Of a DNA stretch of 64,000 bases, positions 10,842-23,170 are shown one piece after another. How positions within the stretch are numbered: position 1 is the stretch's first letter; each line of letters opens with the position of its first letter. Below the pieces are notes generated by a model. It searched no databases. It saw nothing but the letters and a program-made list of their open reading frames with translations, and was not told the origin of the DNA. The position numbers and the translations under genes are program-made. Origin of the DNA: Areca catechu. Its lineage: Eukaryota; Streptophyta; Magnoliopsida; Arecales; Arecaceae. Location of the stretch: contig CM038047.1 in assembly GCA_021397845.1 (NCBI GenBank), positions 46,283,210 to 46,347,209 of the forward strand, read 5' to 3'.

Positions 10842-12728
10842 AGGTTCTTTTGACATGATCATATATGCATATAGATCTAAAATTTTAATTTATTTCATAT
10901 ATGATATAACCTTTTAGCTTAATACTCAGATTAAGTGCATCACCATGGCTATCCAGTCATAAGAGGAAGCAGGATTTAAAGTCCCTCTCTTTTCATTTGA
11001 TGAGGTTCTTTTATGATATATAAGGGTACCGCTATGATTTGACTTATAAAGAAGAATCATGAAAAGAACTTTTTAAAATTAGTTTAATTTTTATCATTAA
11101 AATCTGAAATCATAAATAAGTTTAGATTAGATCTAAGTTAGATTTATGATTCATTATGTTATTTTTTCTTAGCATAAAATCATATCTGAAACCTACTACC
11201 TGTTGCTATCAACCTGTTGAGTCGACTTAATTTTGGTTTGAGTCAATGCATGACCCTAGTGAGTTGGCTCAATTTGTAGCTGAGTTGACTTAGTTATGTA
11301 GACAAGGGATAACGGGTCTCTATTCCCCTTCGATGAGTTGACTTAGTCATAGTGATGAGTTGACTCACTAATGAGTCAACCCAAATCTAGGGTCTGTCAA
11401 TTCATGATTATGGACTAAAAATTATTTGCATAAAATTTTGTATAATAGTTTTACAACCAAAATTATTTCAATATTCTCATATTCATATACTTAATTAAGA
11501 ATTAAGATATAAAGATTAAAGATCTAGATTTGAGAATAAAAAATCTAAAGCTATTCCATAAATCATGGGATTATGGGTTAGCTCGAATCAGGTCAATTAA
11601 CTAGGTTTGACCTAGGATTGGAGTCAAATGTATTATAGACCAAGTAGAGAAATTGATTAAGTTATAACCGAGAGTTGAATTAGATTAAGATTTCTCTAGA
11701 TCAAACTCAATAGTTGTAGCTTGATTAAGTCCAAATCCATGATTTTACCAAATGGATCTAATTATGGCTCAGTGGTTAAGCCCATGTCATTAGGTTGACC
11801 TAATCAAATCTGATGAACCAATTGGTGTCTAAGACAAGTAGTTGAAAGAAATTTTTAATTGGGACTATTCACTTTCCTGGCCAATTATGTTAGTGTATAA
11901 GGAAAGAAACGAGGCCCCTCCCATCATTCTCCACTTACCTGGCTAATGTGCTCAACCTATTTTTGATTAGGTCGCTTAGTGATTTGAGTTGACCCATGCC
12001 ATTAAGGTAAATCAATATGATTGATTTAGATGCCCTTGGACTAGCTACTTTTGAACCCTCTTCAAAGACTTGGTGAAGGCAGTGGAAGGGTTTTTGATTA
12101 CTAGTTCATCTCTTCTCTTGTTTCTATAACATATATCTAAATCATCTAAATTATTAGATCCTTAAAATGATAAAGTTATGAGAATAACTGAGTCATAATC
12201 TCCCTTTAAAGTAGATGGTAATAGGTTCAATAGTTTCGATAATCATTAGAGGGTCCACATGCCTCGTGTTTATCTAGCTATTGCAATTATCATTCATAAT
12301 ATGATGATTCATTTGTAACTTTCTCATCGATGTCAGGTTGGCCAAGCCACACTTGGGCCTATTCATTCATTAAGTAGATGCACTTGAGTTTTATCATATT
12401 AATGGTTGGACCTAATTAGGACTTTCAGTAAAGGCGCCACATGCCTGCTGAAAAGAAGCTAGAGGCAAAATTATTATTAAAACTTGTTTGAAGAATAATT
12501 GGTTAAGAACCTATCTATAGATGCACAGGGATTTGCTAAGCCACACTTGGGCGCATATGCAATCTATATAGATTCTAGTACCTATTTAAAAATTAATATA
12601 ATTCCTCAAATTGGAGGTAGAGACTACCAATTCATATAAAATAATGGAAGAATCTTTAGACTAAAATCCAAGTCTTTAGGATTTAATAATTTATATACAA
12701 AACTATTTTTTTATTTTCTTTTTCAATA
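10842..12728 (+). other. leader region of element B, no intact gene
   Basis: About 1.9 kb between primer-binding site and the recognisable gag. An ATG-led stub (atggctatccagtcataa, 10945) stops at once. The rest is AT-rich with scattered stops in all frames and several gagttgact/gagtcaac words. It may be an unusually long leader or hold an unrecognised insertion. I see no gene in it. Confidence 0.45.
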
Positions 12729-13590
12729 ATGACTAGTACTTTATCGCTTTAGTCATTATTGGACAGTGACAAGCTAATGAATCCAATTTCATTAGCTGGT
12801 ATCAAAAACTGATGATAATCTTGGAGCATGAATGGATCTTGTATATACTTATAAATACTGCACCTGAGGAGCCCGCTCCAAATGCTCATGGTGCAATTCG
12901 AGATACTTACTAGAAATGACTCAATGACCGAACCACAGTGCATTGTATTATGAGGGTGGCTATGAACAATAAATTTAGTTATAAATTTGAGGATGCTCAA
13001 TCAGAGATGCTTCAAGTGTTGAATAAGATTTTTAGCATACTAATAATGTTGAGAGATACAAAATCTCTTATACCATCTTCAATGCTCAGATGCATGAGGG
13101 GGTGTCAGTCACTAATCATGTATTGTATATAATCGAGTAAATCGAATGCTTGAGCAAACTCGAGTTTTCCTTACATGAGCAACTAAGAAAAGATATGATT
13201 CTGAACTATCTGTCAAAGTCTTATCTACCTTTTCTTAGTCATTATAAAATAACTAAGCCTACAGTAAACTACCATGGTTTGCTAGGATTACTACAGACCT
13301 TTGAGAAGATCACCAACTCCACAAGGACCTGGTGATTGTTGTGGGTGCATCCTCTTCTAGGTGTCATCCCTTTAAGAAAGGGAAGAAGAAGAAGAATAAG
13401 AAGATGCAACATGCTGGGACATCTCAGTCCTCTCATAAGTCCAAGACTGATAAGAGTCATGTAGAGTGCTTCTATTATAAGAAGCAGGGTCACTAAAAGA
13501 GGAAGTATTCTCTTTATATTGCTTCCTTTGACTAAAACAAGTCTAACAAGAGAAGGAAGCAAGCAGTTGCTGGTCGAGATAATTATATGA
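12729..13590 (+). pseudogene. gag of element B (decayed)
   Basis: An ATG at 12729 starts a copia gag that can be followed through many stops and shifts: an N-terminal block with LMNPISLAGI, a middle block around LSKSYLPFLSHY (13205-13250), a Lys-rich linker (13375-13410), and a zinc-knuckle remnant C-F-Y-Y-K-K-Q-G-H at 13468-13494 in which one Cys is replaced and a stop follows the His. Gag packages the RNA. The order fits the family, but no frame exceeds about 100 codons. Confidence 0.7.
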
Positions 13591-14313
13591 TAACACCTTG
13601 TAACTTTTTTTATTTATAGTACTATTACCTAGATATTGGATATTGGGAGTCCAATTAATATTTACAATTCATTACAAGAATTTCAAATCAATAGAAGATT
13701 TGAAGATGGTGAGAGATTCCTGAATATAGAAGATAGAATTCATGTTCCAATCCTAGCTTTAGAAATTATCAAGCTTGTTTTCAATTCTAATATTATCATT
13801 TAAAGTAATTATCACTATTATCCTTCATTTTTATTAAATGTTATTTTTGTAGGCCTTTTGGTCGAAGATGGATATGAATTTTTAATAATGAATGACCTTT
13901 ATGATATTATTGTAAATGGTATTGCTCTGATACCAAGATAATTAAGAAGTAATATTGATATTCTACCACAATCTGTTAGTATAGTGTACACATTTAATAA
14001 TTATCCTAGATTAGATAATATCACTGATGCCTATCTTTGGCACTGTCAGCTCGATCATATTAACAAGAACAAGATAAACATGTTAACAAAAGACAAAATC
14101 CTTAATGTCAATGATTGTGAATTATTACTGGCATGTGAATCATGTCTTCTTGAAAAGATGACCAGGTCACATTTTACTAGAAAAGGTGAACAAGCCAATG
14201 AAGTTTTAAATCTAATACAAACTGATATTATGGACCAATGAATACTAATACCAGATATAGGTATTACTACTTCATTATATTTACTAATGACCTCTCTAGG
14301 TATGGGTATGTCT
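13591..14313 (+). pseudogene. protease and GAG-pre-integrase remnant of element B
   Basis: 13984-14241 is an 85-codon piece with the GAG-pre-integrase zinc-finger pattern: LWHCQLDHINKNKINML (His and His), then CESC (two Cys). It reaches the first catalytic Asp region of the integrase core (QTDIMD, usual form H/TDI.GP). Before it, 13640-13800 has protease-like sequence with the DSG/DTG site decayed. The integrase core continues as a yifftndlsryg-like stretch until it is cut at 14313 by a MITE. Confidence 0.7.
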
Positions 14314-14985
14314 TAGGGATGGCAATGGACCGGGTTCGGTCCGGGTGCATAACTACCCAACCCAAACCCAAATATTCAATACACTATCCAAACCCGGTCC
14401 AAACACTATCGGGACTAGGTTTTTTATCCAAACCCATTTCAATTGGATATCGGATAATCGAGTTTGTCCGGCCCAAACCCAACTGAATCATATTAAATTT
14501 TTTTTTATTTTTATCAACTTTAAAATCATATAAATTTTATAAATTATATATACATTAAACAAATAAAATTTAACTATATTTTTAGTTCAACATCAGTTAA
14601 TTTCATATTCAATCAAAATTTATATTATGAAATTGGTAAACAATTAGTTATGATCTTGTTTTGAATTCATCTCGAATAGAATAGGATGAAAAAAAAAATC
14701 CAATATATATATAATAATTAGGGTATAGGGTTCAAGTATTTTAAAATTTAATAACTAATAATTATAATTAATAAAATATATATTAATTATATATATATAT
14801 GTTTAAATATTAAAATAATTTGGGTTGGGTTCGGGTCGGGTGTATATCTACCCAGTCCCGGCCCAAATCCAAAGTTAAACAAATATTCGGGTTTTACCCA
14901 AACCCAATCAAAGCATTGACTACCCAGTCCAATCGGGTCGGGTCGGATCGGGTACCCATGGGTTTGGGTTTTATTGCCATCACTA
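14314..14985. mobile_element. hAT-like MITE with GGGTCGGGT repeats, copy 2
   Basis: Ends are tagggatggcaat and attgccatcacta. The interior has acccaaaccc, cgggtcgggt and their complements at both sides of an AT-rich centre. It interrupts the integrase of B. The flanks share tgtct or tatgtct on both sides (14307-14313 and 14984-14990), a candidate 5-7 bp target duplication. Same family as 5932-6351 but 672 bp long. The frames in it are spurious. Confidence 0.78.
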
Positions 14986-15770
14986 TGTCTATCTTATGAA
15001 GCATAAGTCTAAATCGTTTGAATAAATAATTCTATAATAAGATTGAAAAATAAACTAGAAAGAGTATTAAAACTTTTCAATTTGATTGAGTAGGAGAATA
15101 CATTACCAATGAGTTTCTCATTTATTTAGAAGAGAATGAGATTATCTCATAATCGACACCTTCTGGGATATCTCAACATAATGGAGTATCAGAAAGGAGG
15201 AATCAAACACTATTAGACATGATTGGTCCATAATGGGCTTTGCAAGTTTGTCGATCTCCTTTTGGGATATTCTTTTGGGATAACCTGTTATATACTTAAT
15301 AAGGTTCCGAGAAATCTATTGATAAAACATCATATGAGATATGAAAAGGGCGTAGGCTAGTACTCTTGTACCTAAGACTCTGGGGATATCCAGCTTATAT
15401 CAAATATTTAAAGATAGATATGCTTGGACCTAGATCTGATAAATATCTTTTTATTGGGTATCTAAAAAAAATTAAGGATTATTACTTCTACCTTGCTGAA
15501 AATTAAAAGGTATTCCTTAGCCTTAGGATTATCCTTTTGGAAAAGGAGTTCCTTGAAGAAATAACTAAAGACATTAAATTTGAACTTTGTGAAGTTCAAC
15601 AGGTAAAAGAACCAATATAAACAAGTGAAAATATTGAACTAGATTTGAATAGATCAAACCTAGAACCCATTATAAAGGAACCTTTGAGGAGATTTGGTAG
15701 AATACCACATCAACCAAATAGATACTATAATTTCTTGGTCTAAAATGGTGATCTTATTGAACTTGATAAG
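14986..15770 (+). pseudogene. integrase remnant of element B
   Basis: The integrase core resumes after the MITE. A recognisable NGVSERRNQTLLDM-type block (15175-15230, the catalytic Glu region; here preceded by SQHNGVSERRNQ) is followed by decayed C-terminal sequence and the linker to reverse transcriptase. Stops are frequent. Confidence 0.6.
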
Positions 15771-17350
15771 AATAACAAGGACTCAATCACCTATTTGGAT
15801 GCCATGCAGAGATCTAACTCTAATAAGTAGCTTAAAGCCATAGAATCCAAAATGGAATCCATTAATATCAATGATGTATGGATACTCATTAATTTGCCTA
15901 AAGGAATAAAATTTATTAGGTGCAAATAGATATTCAAAAGGAAAAGGGGCACAAATGGGAAGGTGGAGACCTATAAAACCTATTTGGTTACCAAGGGATA
16001 TCATCCACGTTATCGTATTTACTATCATGAGATGTTTTCTTCTATGGAAATGTTTAAATTCATTTGGATTGTACTTGCGAAAGCAGCATACCTTAATTGT
16101 GAAATCTGGTAAATGGATGTCAAAACAACTTTTGTAAATAGAGAGCTAGATGAAAAGATATATATGATACAGCCTAAAGAGTTCACATTTATTGATAAAT
16201 CAAAGGTATGCAAACTTCAGAGATTCATTTATGGATTAAAGCAAGCATCTCAAAATTGGAATATACATTTTGATAAGATGAGTAAAATGTATAGTTTCAT
16301 TAAGAATGGAAAAAAATTATGTATCTATAAATGGATTGATGATTTTGTAATTGTATTATTTGTGTTGTATGTAGATGATATTCTCTTAATCGAGAATAAC
16401 ATCCCTGCATCATAGGAAGTAAAAGTTTGGTTGTCATCAAATCTTCATGAAAAATTTGGAAGAAGCATCCGACATCCTAGGGATGAAGATCTATAGAGAT
16501 AGATCTAAAAGGTTACTTGGATTATTTCAATCCACGTACATTGATATCATGCTGAAATAGTTTAACAAGGTAAATTCCAAGAAGTGCTATCTACCGATAG
16601 GCTAAAAAATTTCTCTCTAAGAAGAATTATTCGACAACTCCTCAAGAAAGAGTATATGAGTAGAATCTCATATACATTGGTAGTAGGATCTATTATCTAC
16701 ACCATGACATGTACAAGATCGGATGTGGCCTACTTGCTAGGAGTAACAAGTAGATACCAGTTTGATCCAAGTAAGAACTATTCAAAAGTTGTAAAAATAA
16801 TCCTTATGTATTTGAGAATTACTAAGAACCAATGGCTTATTTATGGATATATTGACTTAAAACTTGTGGGATATACAGATTCAAGTTTTTAGTCAAATTG
16901 TGATGATGATAGCAAATGTATATCAAATTTTGTATTTATCCTAAATGATGAAGTAATATATTGAAAAATTTTAAGTAGCACACTATAGCCGATCCTGTTT
17001 GCGAGGCAGTATATTGCAGTATCCGATGCTGTAAAGAAAGTTGTTTGATTGCAGAAGTTCATCAACAAGCTTAGAGTGGCACCCTCCATTGATGGTCCAA
17101 TTCTTCTGCATTGTGATAGCACTGGAGCCATAGCTCAAGCGAAAGAATCAAAATTTTATCAAAGAATCAAACATGTTCTATGTTGATATCACCTTGTACA
17201 AGAGATCATGAATCAAAGTGATGTTAAATTTTAGAAGATTGATGGAAAAGAGAACTTGGCCAATATATTTACTAAAGCTCTTGAAATCAAAGAGTTTGAT
17301 GATCATAAATAGAAGATGGGTATTAGATATTATTTTGATTGGCTTTAATC
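15771..17350 (+). pseudogene. reverse transcriptase / RNase H of element B (decayed)
   Basis: Copia-type reverse transcriptase can be followed in pieces: LKAIESKMESI (15828-15860), MDVKTTFVNRELDE (16113-16155), YGLKQASQNWN (16230-16260) and the catalytic LYVDDILL (16363-16390), then the connection domain (16584-16892; GSIIYTMTCTRSDVAY). RNase H remnants follow (16990-17300; LHCDSTGAIAQAKE and ENLANIFTKALE). At least ten stops and several frame changes make it non-functional. Confidence 0.8.
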
Positions 17351-17361
17351 TAAGTGAGAGA
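17351..17361 (+). promoter_or_regulatory. polypurine tract of element B
   Basis: aagtgagaga lies directly before the 3' LTR, in the place and form of the copia plus-strand primer (usual form agtgggaga). Confidence 0.65.
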
Positions 17362-19616
17362 TATTGGAAATTATGTCCTAATGCTAATAATCCAAGCTAT
17401 AGATAATTATGCTCTTTGTAATTTATATATGAATTATTAATTAATAAAAGTTATTTGGCAGTACATCATAATCTATGTATCTTCTTTTTATGAACTTTTT
17501 TATGATGAAGTCTTTAGAATTACTTACAATCGATAAAGAAAAATTTATTATATAGTTCTTAAACTTATTTGTAACCAAATGATATAATATTTATCGAGTA
17601 TAGATCATTGTATGCTATATGTATAGTGGTTTTCATGATCAAGAAGTGTGGAGATATTGGTATGGCATACAGGTAAAATGTTAGAGTACATTTTACTAAA
17701 TGTGATCCAATTACAGAGCACTCTACTATTAAGGATTGCTCGCGAAGGATATGGATATAAGTATCCCTCAAACCTAAGATAACTATGATGACTTGCAAGC
17801 AACTTACTATGCTTTGATGCCGGACTATCTATATTTTTAATATAGTGACGAAAGGTTTTCAGGTATAGTTAAGTACTTACAAAGTCTGTGTACGATCAAG
17901 ATAGGATTGACCGTTCCAAGCTATTAGAGATAATGCTTCGCTATGTTTCAATTTAGCAAAACCTTAAATAGGGTAATCCTTATGGGGAGTCACAAAATTT
18001 ATATGATTGAGACAAAATTTGGATATATTGATTAAGGATTGATAATTTAACTTTAAAATCATCCTAAGTATTAAGGATCAAAGGAAAGAATTATATGGTA
18101 ACCATATGCCAAAAGCTCTTAAATATTGCTTTGCAACTATTCCACCTATCTAGACAACGGGTATCATTGCTAGATGGTTATTTTGATTAGTACATAAATT
18201 TATACATATACTATTAACTTAGTGTTCAAATCTTTAGGATCATACACAATAAAAGTTTTTACCTGACCTGATGGCTTATCAATGATTATGAATTATTCAA
18301 GAAAATAATCATCAATATTGATGATTAACCTTATGCAAAAGTTGTGACAAAATAATTCATTAATAGTTAGCAAATTATAGGAAAATTAAATAGCAATTAG
18401 ATTACTAATTAGCTTAGTTTGATTAAGTAATAAGATTTGAATCAAGCCTAATTGAATTAAATTCAATTAGGTTTGACCTATTTAACTTATAAGATAACCT
18501 AATTGCTAAGAGAGTTTCATTTCTAATTTGATCAGGACCTGGGCTCAATTAATTTCTAGTTAGATTAGGATTTAGTAAATGTGATTAAGTTTCTAATTTG
18601 ATTGGGTTCACTTATCTCTTTGGATCTAACCAAATGGAATTTGGTTTGAGTTTAAATTTCATCAAATAAGAGTCCAATTGGATTGGATCTCTCCATAGCA
18701 CCATAGCCTCCATGCACCATGCCTTTCTTCATGCAAATTTACAAATTGCATGAAGTTTTTTTTCCAGACATGGAGAAGCTTCTCACCCCTTCTTATTGCT
18801 CAAATGGTTAGGATAAGATTTGAATTTGAATTCAACTTAAATCTTGAATTCAAGTTGGAGTTGTTTTGATTTTGAATCAAAACCAACTTATCGTTATCCT
18901 TTCTTAATCCCTTTAGATGCCACTTCTTAATAAGATAGGAAGTCAGTGTGCATGAGAGATGAGAGACTTCTCACCAAGAAAAAATAAGTGGGATCATGGG
19001 GTTTCTGGGAGAGAGGAAAAATAAGAGTGGCAGTATAGCTCCTGTGCATGGGTTCCCTAGGGTTCATCTAGGGTTGCAGGGAGAGAGAAAAGTGAATAGT
19101 GTCTCGCCTTTTCTCCTTTTTCCTCCACCACCCCATATCCTCCTAGCTATCCTTCTTTATCTCTTGGAGAGTTCTAGTGATCTAAAGGAGTTTCGATCAG
19201 TCGTCAAGTGGTCTCTACAAGGAGCTAGCACTCCAGGGAGATCAATCGAATCAGGGCTTTATGTGGACATCCTACAGAGGCCATACATTTATGTGGCTTG
19301 AAGAATCCCAAACCCATGGATATTAGCTATTGGTGATCTTTAACCTACACTCGGGTATTGAGTTCTAAACTCATACATGTGGTAGATATAATCTACAGTA
19401 TTGGTTTCATTTCATAGATATGATCTATGCTTGTTGATTCTTGTTTTTAGATTGTGTATATGTAGTATATTATGTCATAAGTCCTTTTGTACACTGGTTC
19501 TTAGATCAGATCTAATGCATAATAGATTAATAAGATTAATCTAAATATTTTTTGCTTCATTAAAATTTAAAAAAGTTTTGAAATACATGTATGAAGTCAC
19601 CCATAATTTCTTTTCA
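17362..19616 (+). repeat. 3' LTR of element B
   Basis: Pairs with 8449-10826 minus its 130-bp duplication (2,255 against about 2,248 bp) and ends TTTTCA. Divergence is roughly one base in seven to ten by eye, so B is an old insertion. The 101-codon frame at 18996-19301 lies in the LTR and is spurious. Confidence 0.85.
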
Positions 19617-19760
19617 TACAACGGAGATGAGATCAAGCAACCGACTCAACTCCCATGTTTGCCCTTCCATGAGTAGCAAATGTTAGCCCTAGGAAATGGG
19701 AGCGGCAGTCACAAACTCTCAAACTTAGATGGAGATCGATTATCAAGTCAAGATAGAGAT
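19617..19760 (+). other. 3' internal end of element A
   Basis: A short piece between B and the right LTR of A. It ends in a purine-rich aagatagagat in the place of a polypurine tract, directly before the LTR start tattggg. No coding sequence recognised. Confidence 0.55.
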
Positions 19761-20346
19761 TATTGGGTTTAGCATCTCGATTCAGCCAAGAAGACCCAGA
19801 TACAGGCCCACATGGAAGAAGGCTCGCAGGCCTACATGGAGGCAGGCACATAGGCCTATACGGTCACAGGACATCACACTAGGCTCACAATGCACATGGC
19901 TTGTAGGAACATGTGGCCCATAGATGCGCATGGCCTACAGACATGCAGGGCCTGGTGCGCATTTAGCATGGTCGACCGAAGAGTCTAATGCGGTCCATGG
20001 GAATTAAATGTGTTGGTATTTTATTATAGCAATAGGGGGGATTGATGTCATTTTTACACAATCCAATGGTGGCATGCATTTCAGGTAAAGATTTGATGGC
20101 CATGAGGCATTCTGACTTCAATTTGGACTTGATCCATATAATTTAAGGTGTGTTCAATGATGATTAGGTAGCCAAGAGTCTTTTATAAGTCAAACGGGAT
20201 GTGGACAAGAATTTGGAGTAGTTTTCTGATGCGATTCGAAGCTTTGAACTCCCGTCGAACTATTTTTTGACAAAGAGGCTATAAAAAAGGGACAGGAGTT
20301 AGAGAGGTCTATGTGTGAGGATCCATATGGCTTCTAAGAGGGATGG

Positions 20347-22035
20347 TGATGTAGAACGGAAGCTCTGATACCAAAATTGATGCAGAATGAAAGAAGAGAT
20401 GATGCGATGCGGAAGTAAATTAAAATTAATGTATTTTTTTTTTTAATATATTTTCAGAAGTCGACTTTGACTCAAAGGAAAGATAAACTAATGTTGAAAG
20501 AAACTAAGAAATGATAGAGAGCACAATTAAAATGAGTGGATTATCAGAGTAACTCAAAAGTAGGATCGCTGGGGATTGAGAAACCCCCAGATCTAGGGTT
20601 TGCTCTGAGTTTCAACGAAACAGACAAAGTGAGAAGGGAAGGTTCTTGTTACCTAGCAGTGATATCTCTCGTTGCTTCAATTGGAGGACACTCTCGAGCA
20701 GATTGTAGGATCCTTGGAGACAGGGTATCTTCGCAATGGATCCTCGGATTGTAGTCCTATGGCAAGGTTGGCCTCCTTCTCGAACTCAGGATCTGAAAGA
20801 AGAAGAACAAAAGAAGAACCAGAAACTCAAAGAAAGACACTGATCTGAGGACTTAATGAAGATTGTTGGATGTAGAAGTTCCGGAGATCTTGATACTGAT
20901 CTGACTCTCATTTGAACTGGCTCTGTAGTTGAAACAGTTGATCTGAACCTGGATGCTGGTGACCGGCTTCGATGTGGAAGAGAGGGGCCGTGGGATGAAG
21001 ATGGAAAATTAGGGTTTGGTGGTGGTGGAGTAGAGATGGGTGGACTAAGCTAGGGTTTTGGGGTTGGAGATCTCACACCTCCTCAAGGTTCCTAGGGAAC
21101 CCGGATTTACTCCCTCACGGAGCTCAACACCTGAATACAAGTGCGGAAGAGAGAAACACAAAGTTGCTCACAAAGAAATTGATTTCATTCATCATTTTAA
21201 TTCAAGAGTTACATAGAGTTGAATATATAGACATAACAAAGAAATAAAATTTTATACATTTCCCATGTGGGACTAATAGGACTAACCCACACTTTAGGCA
21301 TCAAATTCTCTTCCCAAGACTCCTTCCATGAGTGGGCAACCCAAAAACTCCAAGAAAACTTGAAAATCAGCTCCAAATGGCAGGTTATGGGGGTGTCTCC
21401 TAGTATCTCTCCATGAATCAAGGATTTTTCCTTCATGGTTTGGCTCATTTGGACACCTCCTAGTCTTGCTCCACAAGTTTAGGCTTCTTCCTTTCATGGC
21501 TTTGGCACTTTTGGAGACTTTTGGGTGCCTCCTTGATTTTCTCCCCAAGACATGCTCTCTTCCCTTTTATAACTTGGATTTTTATGGAACATTGTGGGGC
21601 ACCTCCTTGATCCTCTCTTCAAGAAAAATTCTTGCCATCCTGGCTTGGGTTTATCTGGAAAGAAGTTGTCTCCTCCTTGGATTGAGGTATCTTGATGGAT
21701 TTCTCCCCCAAGTGGTGCAAGAAGAAAGAACCTGCTTACTTGAGGCGTGGGGACCAAGGTACACTGGATGGAGATGTGGCAGGGAGTGTGGCACCCACTT
21801 GTAGCTGGAAAATGTGGTGCCCTATGACAAAGGGAATGACACCTACCTGGGCCTTGGACTTGGACCAAGTCAACATGATCCAACAAAAATTGAAATGACA
21901 AAATTACAGACTCAAAATTGAGTTGATCAGGTCAACCCTTATTACAAAACCAGAAAACCCTAATTCTTCGGGCAAGGTCAATCAGAGATCCAGATGGAGC
22001 CCTGAAGTCTTCTTCTGAGTCTGGTGCCCGCACCA
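20347..22035 (-). repeat. 3' LTR of element E
   Basis: On the plus strand it runs from TGATG to GCACCA. About 25 differences by eye (including three one-base or run-length indels) separate it from 25573-27262, i.e. about 1.5%. It includes one copy of the 31-bp primer-binding-site unit (site at 20362-20373). The many frames on both strands here recur in the other LTR and are not genes. Confidence 0.92.
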
Positions 22036-22800
22036 ATTCTCCCGGGGTGGGAGGAACTCGACCTTGTCGAGTAAGGCTCAAGTTGGCTCTGGTATCTCTC
22101 CAAGAGGTCTGAATCCAAATCTTGTAGTTCTTCTCGGGAGATCCAAGAGTCATCAGAGTCTGGCCTTCCTTGCCAGCGGACCAGGTATCTTTGGTATCCT
22201 CGATTACGAGTAGAGATAACCTGATCATCCAGGATCTTTTCAATCTGCTCTTTCCTCACAGGCCAGTTTGTTGGTGGACACACAGGATCGGGGTCACTCT
22301 CAATAACAGGATTAGGTTCAAAAGGCTCACTGGGAATCACAGCTGGCTTCCTGTTCTCTACTAGGTCTGTAATGTTGAAAGTAGAGATATTGCCTAGTTC
22401 TGGAGGCAACTCGAGCACATAGGCATTGGATCCTACTCTCTTCACTACTCTAAATGGTCCAGCTCCTCTAGCATGTAACTTTCTAACGGTTCCAGGAGAA
22501 AACCGCTCAGGCCTTAACCTAATCATTACATAGTCTCCCTCAACAAAAAGTTTTGACTCGCCTTTGAGAATCAGCCAACTTCTTATAAGTTTCATTACTT
22601 AAATTTATTTTGGCATGAATTTCTTTATGCAAGTCTTTTATATGCTGTGCAAAAACTTCAGCAGACTCTGAGACTCGTGTGTGGACTGGTAAAGGAGCTA
22701 GGTCAAGAGGTGTGTGAGGTTTATAACCATGCACAATTTCAAAGGGACTCTAGCCTATAGACCTATTGATCGAAACATTGAATGCAATTTCAGCCCTGGA
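21978..22800 (-). pseudogene. integrase C-terminus with chromodomain, element E
   Basis: Minus strand from about 22800: end of the integrase catalytic core (AEIAFN, then GYKPHTPLDLAPLP at 22734-22690), a one-base frame change near 22565, then the GPF/Y-type module (ARGAGPFRVVKRVGSNAYVLELP) and a chromodomain (about 22245-22090; EQIEKILDDQ, YLVRWQGRPDSDDSW with the aromatic residues kept). The frame runs on into the 3' LTR to 21978, as in other chromoviruses. The integrase would insert the copy and the chromodomain would direct it to marked chromatin. The catalytic part is mostly missing, so this is a relic. Confidence 0.85.
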
Positions 22801-23170
22801 TAAAATACAAATCCCAATTCCTGGTGCTCTCAATCCAACCAAATCTGAGCCAAAGCCTAATAAAGGGTCAAGAAAACTAAACTAGACTGATGACGCATTC
22901 CTAAAGAATGGACTTTATTACAAAGGAACCCTAGGTCTAAACCTAACAAACTAAGGCTCTCTAGGTTTGACCTTGGGTTGGAGGATGGCATGCAGAGCAT
23001 GAAAACTTATTATGGATGCCTAGTAGGTGCCATAAGGTCTTCCAGAAGTAGGTGGCAAACCTAATAGGTTCTGACACGTGGTTCACTCTAAAGGCTTTGA
23101 CAAAGTATACTTGGATGGTGTAAGAAGCATTGGAAGTCCTAGAGAAAGGGAGGAGATATGAGGTGGAGTC
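22801..23170 (-). other. non-coding internal region of element E
   Basis: Between the integrase relic and the gag-like frame. No frame or motif recognised. It occupies the place where protease, reverse transcriptase and RNase H would stand in a full element, so it marks the deletion junction or a filler. Confidence 0.45.

Larger units (their letters stand above)
8449..19616 (+). mobile_element. Ty1/copia retrotransposon B (long LTR, decayed)
   Basis: Full structure: LTR 8449-10826, primer-binding site 10829-10841, leader, gag, protease, integrase, reverse transcriptase/RNase H in copia order, polypurine tract and LTR 17362-19616. The coding part is full of stops and frameshifts. The five bases before it (catga) and after it (tacaa) do not match, so a flank was lost or rearranged. 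It lies inside the remains of element A. Confidence 0.85.

Noticed and set aside
21466..21901. Overlapping frames of 112 and 135 codons on opposite strands
   Set aside because: Both are inside the LTR of E and recur at 26692-27113 in the other LTR with frame changes. No coding pattern.
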